Below, one piece after another: positions 1-2,477 of a stretch of 5,230 bases of DNA (position 1 is its first letter; each line of letters begins with the position of its first letter). This DNA is from Candidatus Mcinerneyibacteriota bacterium (GTDB taxonomy: Bacteria > AUK180 > JAQVHJ01), in NCBI GenBank assembly GCA_030630935.1, contig DAOVMD010000250.1, positions 1 through 5,230 on the forward strand, written 5' to 3'. Both the position numbers and the translations under genes were made by a program. The notes under the pieces were generated by a model that was given only the letters and a program-made list of their open reading frames with translations, did no database searches and was not told the origin of the DNA.

Positions 1-1
1 A

Positions 2-43
2 GCATGTACGAATTGTGGATATATCGAGATGTTTTTAAAATAA
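2..43 (+). CDS. C-terminal end of a small zinc-ribbon protein (partial, cut by window edge)
   Basis: The first codons of the window read ACTNCGYIEMFLK and then TAA at 41-43. This is the C-terminus of a paralogue of the zinc-ribbon protein at 439-630, which ends ACTNCGYIEMFVK. The visible part contains the second CxxC zinc knuckle (CTNCG). Five of 42 bases differ between the two genes: four changes are synonymous (GCA/GCT, TGT/TGC, ATC/ATA, GAG/GAA) and one is conservative (Leu/Val). This pattern fits two copies kept as functional proteins. The rest of the gene lies left of the window; by analogy it should be about 63 residues and have its own leader. The function is unknown. Confidence 0.8.
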   Translation, partial: ACTNCGYIEMFLK

Positions 44-84
44 ATTAAACCAATATTAGGAATTGTTAGAATATTTTGATTTTT

Positions 85-103
85 TTTATCCTGCAGGGAT
101 AAA
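85..103 (+). other. Conserved stem-loop in tail repeat, copy A
   Basis: TTTATCC (85-91) pairs with GGATAAA (97-103) around the loop TGCAG. The copy at 679-697 keeps both arms exactly while the loop reads CGGAG. The T run lies before the stem (80-87), not after it, and on the other strand the stem is followed by A residues. It is therefore not a canonical intrinsic terminator in either direction. Its role is unknown; 3'-end protection or processing is possible. Confidence 0.55.
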
Positions 104-127
104 GTGATAGTAGCCCAGCAATAAAGT

Positions 128-171
128 GTTCAAGTGTTCAATGCATGCTTCGCATGCGTTCAAGTGTTCAA
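128..171 (+). repeat. Hairpin flanked by 14-bp direct repeats, copy A
   Basis: GTTCAAGTGTTCAA occurs at 128-141 and again at 158-171. Between them is GCATGC-TTC-GCATGC (143-157), a 6-bp stem with a 3-base loop. The 14-mer is itself an imperfect tandem of GTTCAA. The same arrangement recurs at 722-765. It resembles a dispersed intergenic repeat rather than a gene-specific site. Confidence 0.75.
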
Positions 172-369
172 ATGTTATTGTAGAGATGTACGAATGCACA
201 TCTCGGTGAAATTATTTTAAATCAAAAACAAAAAAAAAAGAGAAACAATATGTGAATCCTCACTGAATAAAATGAATTTGGAGTACAGCACTTGAGCGCG
301 CCTTTGTGCTCTTATGCACTTGTGCCTTGTGCTCTCGACAGCAAAGCTGTCTTCTATCTATAAAATCCC

Positions 370-398
370 TTGAAATATTTTTAATTATATGGTATTAT
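370..398 (+). promoter_or_regulatory. Sigma-70-like promoter of zinc-ribbon gene 2
   Basis: TTGAAA (370-375), a 17-base spacer and TATTAT (393-398) form a near-consensus housekeeping promoter. The predicted transcript start near 405 gives a 5' UTR of about 34 bases. The copy before the dodecin keeps TTGNAA, the 17-base spacing and TANTAT, although five consecutive spacer bases differ. That supports the hexamers as the functional part. Confidence 0.65.
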
Positions 399-424
399 AA
401 AATCAGATACATAAACATAAAACC

Positions 425-432
425 AAAGGAGG
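425..432 (+). promoter_or_regulatory. Ribosome binding site that sets the zinc-ribbon start
   Basis: AAAGGAGG lies six bases before ATG at 439. A TTG three bases earlier (436) is in frame but too close to the site. The identical AAAGGAGG (1216-1223) sits six bases before the dodecin ATG at 1230, which supports ATG 439 as the true start. Confidence 0.8.
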
Positions 433-438
433 AGTTTG

Positions 439-630
439 ATGAGTAATATTAAGAATAATTGTTGCCCTAAGTGTGAGAATACCGAATGGCAAGATGGTAA
501 TCTTCAATCAAGCGGAAGTTCAATGAACATAAAATTTTTGCCTTCCGGAAAATTCTTGGTTCTTAAGAAGGATAAAATAAAAGTCAAGGCTTGTACGAAT
601 TGCGGATATATAGAAATGTTTGTAAAATAA
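439..630 (+). CDS. Small zinc-ribbon protein, function unknown
   Basis: This is a 63-residue soluble protein, counted from ATG 439. Two CxxC pairs are visible: Cys9-Pro-Lys-Cys12 near the N-terminus and Cys52-Thr-Asn-Cys55-Gly near the C-terminus. An extra cysteine, Cys8, adjoins the first pair. The spacing fits a single zinc ribbon whose two knuckles coordinate one zinc ion. The linker has a Ser/Gly-rich turn (about 24-28) followed by a lysine-rich stretch of alternating hydrophobic residues (about 31-50) that would form the beta-sheet. Proteins of this shape often bind nucleic acid or act as adaptors, but nothing here identifies a partner and I do not recognise a named family. It is the second copy of a tandem pair (partial copy at 2-43). 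Its promoter and ribosome binding site are shared by duplication with the dodecin gene downstream. The stop at 628-630 is followed by the tail repeat. Confidence 0.85.
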   Translation: MSNIKNNCCPKCENTEWQDGNLQSSGSSMNIKFLPSGKFLVLKKDKIKVKACTNCGYIEMFVK

Positions 631-678
631 ACCATAAATTAAACCAATATTATGAATTGTTAGAATATTTTGATTTTT

Positions 679-697
679 TTTATCCCGGAGGGATAAA
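679..697 (+). other. Conserved stem-loop in tail repeat, copy B
   Basis: TTTATCC (679-685) and GGATAAA (691-697) enclose the loop CGGAG. It is the counterpart of 85-103. The two substitutions between the copies fall in the loop and leave all seven base pairs intact. Confidence 0.55.
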
Positions 698-721
698 TTG
701 ATAGTAGCCCAGCAATAAAGT

Positions 722-765
722 GTTCAAGTGTTTAATGCATGCTTCGCATGCGTTCAAGTGTTCAA
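722..765 (+). repeat. Hairpin flanked by direct repeats, copy B
   Basis: GTTCAAGTGTTTAA (722-735) and GTTCAAGTGTTCAA (752-765) flank GCATGC-TTC-GCATGC (737-751). The arrangement matches 128-171 with a single base change. Confidence 0.75.
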
Positions 766-768
766 ATG

Positions 769-987
769 CAATAGTTTCGCTTCGCTACACATTTATGATC
801 TATGGTTGAAAATTGATAATTTAAGATTGATTTTGCATTATGTATGATAATGCATTTGCTGAAAACGATATTTCTTAATATAAAGTTTTTTAATTATTCT
901 TAATTAATAAAAGAAGATAAATCCTTTTCTGTTCTCAGTTCTCTGCTATCTACTCTCTGCTAAAGCAATAGAGTTGCTTTAGCATTG
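769..987. other. Non-coding spacer between tail and leader, about 197 bases longer than in copy A
   Basis: In copy A the tail and leader are separated by 22 bases (175-196); here the gap is 219. The extra DNA is AT-rich and I see no gene in it. It contains a GCTTCGCT motif (777-784), a 7-bp stem-loop GCATTAT-gtatg-ATAATGC (835-853), a CAGTTCTCTG motif (936-945) and a perfect 10-bp stem GCTAAAGCAA/TTGCTTTAGC (959-968 with 974-983). Either sequence was inserted here or copy A lost it. No target-site duplication or terminal inverted repeat is convincing. Confidence 0.7.
959..983. other. Perfect 10-bp inverted repeat
   Basis: GCTAAAGCAA and TTGCTTTAGC enclose the loop TAGAG, five bases before the leader repeat begins. 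No T tract follows on the plus strand, so it does not look like an intrinsic terminator for the zinc-ribbon gene. It belongs with the other short palindromes of this window. Confidence 0.5.
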
Positions 988-1229
988 CACATCTCGGTGA
1001 AATTATTTTAAATCAAAAACAAAAAAAAAGAGAAACAATATGAGAATCCTCACTGAATAAAATGAATTTGGAGTACAGCACTTGAGCGCGCATTTGTGCT
1101 CTTATGCACTTGTGCCTTGTGCTCTCGACAGCGAAGCTGTCTTCTATCTATAAAATTCCTTGTAATATTCCGCTTTATATGGTAATATAAAAATCAGATA
1201 CATAAACATAAAACCAAAGGAGGAGTTAT
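988..1229 (+). repeat. Leader repeat, copy B (5' flank of dodecin gene)
   Basis: This is the second copy of 197-438. It carries the same A-rich tract (nine A instead of ten), the same pair of TTGTGCTC motifs 23 bases apart (first at 1094-1101), and a GACAGC-GAA-GCTGTC hairpin (1127-1141) whose only difference from copy A is in the loop. The promoter and AAAGGAGG (1216-1223) are also kept. The similarity ends at the dodecin start codon. Confidence 0.9.
1160..1188 (+). promoter_or_regulatory. Sigma-70-like promoter of the dodecin gene
   Basis: TTGTAA (1160-1165), a 17-base spacer and TAATAT (1183-1188) are the counterpart of the promoter at 370-398. Transcription would begin near 1195, giving a 5' UTR of about 35 bases that includes the strong AAAGGAGG site. 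The spacer differs from copy A in five adjacent bases (TTTAA versus CCGCT), so promoter strength may differ between the two genes. Confidence 0.65.
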
Positions 1230-1433
1230 ATGTCAGTAGTCAAGGTTATAGAAGTAATTGCACAATCAGAGAAAAGCTGGGAAGACGCTGTCCAGTCAGC
1301 AATCACAGAAGCTTCAAAGTCAATTGAAAATATCAAGTCCATTTATATTAAGGATTTCTCTGCAAAAGTAGAAGATAACAAAATCGTCTCATTCAGAGTA
1401 GATACAAAGATCAGCTTTGTTGTAAAAGCATAA
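1230..1433 (+). CDS. Dodecin family protein (flavin-sequestering fold, atypical flavin-site residues)
   Basis: This is a 67-residue cytosolic protein, the usual dodecin length. Dodecins form hollow dodecamers that store or buffer flavins (FMN, riboflavin, lumichrome). The family layout is clear: a first strand (VVKVIEVIAQS, 3-13), the SWEDAV helix start (16-21) leading into the only helix (about 17-33), then two long strands (about 37-47 and 51-65). An ungapped alignment from memory with Halobacterium salinarum dodecin (query number one higher) matches Ser16-Trp17, Asn34 and Phe63 to its Ser15-Phe16, Asn33 and Phe62. It puts Ser37 at the flavin-stacking Trp36 and Arg56 at Gln55. The family call is firm, but flavin binding in the standard mode is doubtful. 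ATG 1230 sits six bases after AAAGGAGG, and the gene has its own promoter. It appears to be transcribed alone, ending in a hairpin that begins at the stop codon. Confidence 0.92.
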   Translation: MSVVKVIEVIAQSEKSWEDAVQSAITEASKSIENIKSIYIKDFSAKVEDNKIVSFRVDTKISFVVKA

Positions 1434-1475
1434 CAGCGAAGCTGTCTCAAAGGGAGCTTGCTCCCCTTCGCTGTT
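1432..1475 (+). terminator. Candidate terminator hairpin overlapping the dodecin stop codon
   Basis: AACAGCGAAG (1432-1441) pairs perfectly with CTTCGCTGTT (1466-1475). Nested inside is GGGAGC/GCTCCC (1452-1457 with 1460-1465). The outer left arm begins within the TAA stop. An alternative fold is ACAGC-GAA-GCTGT (1433-1445), a third copy of the hairpin found in the leader repeats. No U-rich run follows, so efficient intrinsic termination is uncertain; it could instead stabilise the mRNA end. Confidence 0.45.
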
Positions 1476-1493
1476 GAGAGCAGAGATCAGAGA

Positions 1494-1548
1494 ACTGACC
1501 CAGAACCACGCACTTCGTTAGGGTATCTGGGCTCCGGAGCAGTCGTTT
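1494..1548. terminator. Second hairpin region between the convergent dodecin and DUF2784 genes
   Basis: CCCAGA (1499-1504) pairs with TCTGGG (1526-1531). The 10-bp palindrome GCTCCGGAGC (1531-1540) follows, and ACTG (1494-1497) can pair with CAGT (1540-1543). A short TTTT run (1545-1548) comes next on the plus strand, so weak termination of plus-strand transcripts is possible. The position between converging genes fits, but the structure is imperfect. Confidence 0.3.
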
Positions 1549-1559
1549 TATAGATTAAA

Positions 1560-1635
1560 GCATTGTCATATATAGTGCAAAAAATTATTCATTTTTCATT
1601 GTTCATTGTTACTTCTTCATTGTTGAGCGAAGCGA
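1560..1635. repeat. 76-bp dispersed repeat, copy 1 (overlaps the 3' end of the DUF2784 gene)
   Basis: This aligns without gaps to 2396-2471 at an offset of 836, with 11 mismatches that I counted (about 86 percent identity). It begins GCATTNTCATATATA, continues with degenerate 7-base units of the TTCATTG type (about 1585-1624) and ends GAGCGAAGCGA. Heptad repeats of this kind are known as mobile intergenic sequences in several bacterial groups. Here it supplies the last codons and stop of the DUF2784 gene. Confidence 0.8.
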
Positions 1636-2038
1636 TATTATTAGTTTTCTTCCTTGGTGGGATGAAGATTATTGTAAGGATTACAATTATTCCCCAACCT
1701 ATATATAACATTGTGAAAAACCATTCAGGGAAGTCATAGAAAATAATCATTCTGAGTAATCTTGCAATAAATGAAAGCTCTTTTTCAATAGACTGTCCTG
1801 CAGCTATTCTGAGATTATTCTCCCACTCAGTTAACGGGCAAAACATTCCAATTACCGCTTCAATTGAAACTAAAACCACCGCTACAAGGTGAGTAATTCT
1901 AAATGCCCTATTCCGGATCCAAGCCCATTTAAATATTGCACCAATAATAATTAAAAATTCCCCGCCAACCGTGAAACTTACATAGAGGAAATGAAATGTA
2001 ACAATAATATCTGCAAGAAGTGCGTAATAATTTTCCAT
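1589..2038 (-). CDS. DUF2784 family small membrane protein
   Basis: This is a 149-residue inner-membrane protein of the DUF2784 type, whose biochemical function is not established. The diagnostic features are present: an N-terminal LADIIVTFHFLYVSF helix with His16 (about 8-34), a second helix starting at His50 (about 48-66), then CPLTEWENNLR (67-77) followed by AAG (79-81). A Phe/Tyr-rich segment with Pro104 leads into a last hydrophobic helix (about 107-127). A basic PPRKK patch (127-131) ends the family-like part. The remaining 17 residues or so are polar (SLNNEEVTMNNEK), unlike the family, and are encoded by the dispersed repeat at 1560-1635. Family members are usually nearer 120-130 residues. 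ATG at 2036-2038 has a weak AAGG eight bases upstream. It is convergent with the dodecin gene and 439 bases downstream of the DUF3160 gene on the same strand. Confidence 0.88.
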   Translation of the reverse strand: MENYYALLADIIVTFHFLYVSFTVGGEFLIIIGAIFKWAWIRNRAFRITHLVAVVLVSIEAVIGMFCPLTEWENNLRIAAGQSIEKELSFIARLLRMIIFYDFPEWFFTMLYIGWGIIVILTIIFIPPRKKTNNIASLNNEEVTMNNEK

Positions 2039-2077
2039 GGTTAATACCTTAAGTTTTCCTAGGGCTAAAATCCCAAG

Positions 2078-2119
2078 CTATGAATCATTTTCATAGAAGC
2101 CATAAACCGCTCTAAACAA
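2078..2119 (-). promoter_or_regulatory. Candidate promoter with overlapping inverted repeat, upstream of DUF2784
   Basis: On the minus strand, TTGTTT (2114-2119) and TATGAA (2090-2095) are 18 bases apart. They could be a moderate sigma-70-like promoter with a start near 2083. A 7-bp inverted repeat CTATGAA-tcatt-TTCATAG (2078-2096) overlaps the -10 element and the predicted start, which would suit a repressor site. Both elements are weak and rest on this one sequence. Confidence 0.3.
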
Positions 2120-2166
2120 AAGCATCGTAATATATAAATAAAAAAACATTATTATCTTCAATCATG

Positions 2167-2341
2167 CACCAGTCCAAACTGGACTGGTGTGAAGGTTAGT
2201 ACTTTGGATAAGTATTATAATTAGCAATAACAATGGGGTTTCACCCCCTTCCCCGATGGAACAATCGGGACTACTCACCGAGCTGCTTAGGTTCGGTCGT
2301 AGCATGCTTAATCCAGAATTTACCCCGAATTCACTTCGGGG
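2167..2341. repeat. Cluster of four GC-rich hairpins in the 2039-2477 gap
   Basis: Within 175 bases there are four inverted repeats. CACCAGTCCA (2167-2176) pairs with TGGACTGGTG (2180-2189); GGGGT with ACCCC (2235-2247); CCCGAT with ATCGGG (2252-2269); CCCCGAA with TTCGGGG (2323-2341). An AGCATGCT palindrome lies at 2301-2308. The first stem is a perfect 10 bp with a 3-base loop. The base composition is much more GC-rich than the surrounding intergenic DNA. No T tract follows any stem in a useful orientation, and I see no gene. It may be a structured RNA, a decayed mobile element or stacked intergenic palindromes. Confidence 0.6.
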
Positions 2342-2395
2342 CGGTTGATAGAAGCATTCTTTCATTTCTTTAAGCAACTCCAGATCTGAATAAGA

Positions 2396-2471
2396 GCATT
2401 ATCATATATAAAGCAAACCATTATTCATTCTTCATTATTCATTGTTACTTTTTCCTTGCAGAGCGAAGCGA
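2396..2471. repeat. 76-bp dispersed repeat, copy 2 (just after the DUF3160 stop)
   Basis: This is the counterpart of 1560-1635, in the same orientation. It includes degenerate TTCATT(A/G) heptads (2421-2446) and ends in GAGCGAAGCGA (2461-2471). It lies six bases downstream of the DUF3160 stop on the minus strand, so both minus-strand genes carry this sequence at their 3' end. Confidence 0.8.
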
Positions 2472-2477
2472 CGCTCT
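2460..2477 (-). other. Hairpin directly abutting the DUF3160 stop codon
   Basis: AGAGCG (2460-2465) and CGCTCT (2472-2477) enclose a 6-base loop. The stem begins at the base after the stop codon (2478-2480, read on the minus strand). No T run follows on the minus strand. It could impede 3' exonucleases, but a terminator role is not supported. Confidence 0.35.

Larger units (their letters stand above)
44..174 (+). repeat. Tail repeat, copy A (3' flank of zinc-ribbon gene 1)
   Basis: This non-coding block follows the stop codon of the partial zinc-ribbon gene. It aligns without gaps to 638-768 at a constant offset of 594, with 5 mismatches that I counted in 131 positions. It holds an 8-T run, a 7-bp stem-loop (85-103), and a GCATGC-TTC-GCATGC hairpin between two 14-bp direct repeats (128-171). 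No open reading frame of note is present. Confidence 0.9.
197..438 (+). repeat. Leader repeat, copy A (5' flank of zinc-ribbon gene 2)
   Basis: About 242 bases upstream of the zinc-ribbon start recur at 988-1229 upstream of the unrelated dodecin gene. Differences are about a dozen substitutions and two one-base homopolymer indels. Homology runs through the ribosome binding site and stops at the start codon. From left to right the block contains an A-rich tract (230-239), an imperfect tandem of GCACTTG/TTGTGCTC motifs (288-334), a GACAGC-AAA-GCTGTC hairpin (337-351), a promoter (370-398) and AAAGGAGG (425-432). Most of it lies upstream of the promoter. Confidence 0.9.
638..768 (+). repeat. Tail repeat, copy B (3' flank of zinc-ribbon gene 2)
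   Basis: This is the second copy of the block at 44-174, about 96 percent identical. A seven-base insertion (631-637) separates it from the zinc-ribbon stop codon; copy A starts directly after its stop. It keeps the 7-bp stem-loop and the GCATGC hairpin with its flanking direct repeats. The left direct repeat has one change (GTTCAAGTGTTTAA, 722-735). Confidence 0.9.

Noticed and set aside
272-295. Seven-codon reading frame in the leader repeat (ATG at 272), conserved in copy B
   Set aside because: It lies upstream of the promoter, has no ribosome binding site and is in DNA that is conserved anyway, so conservation of the frame is not evidence of translation.
436-438. TTG as the zinc-ribbon start
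   Set aside because: ATG at 439 has the same six-base spacing to AAAGGAGG as the dodecin ATG has to its identical site; TTG would be only three bases away.
44-1229. CRISPR array or integron cassette array
   Set aside because: There are only two long copies with genes between them, not regular short repeats and spacers. No attC-like recombination sites or integrase are visible.
2162-2377. 71-codon minus-strand reading frame
   Set aside because: It runs through the hairpin cluster, has no ribosome binding site, and its sequence is the product of palindromes (for example PPRSEFGV from the CCCCGAA stem). It has no domain-like character.
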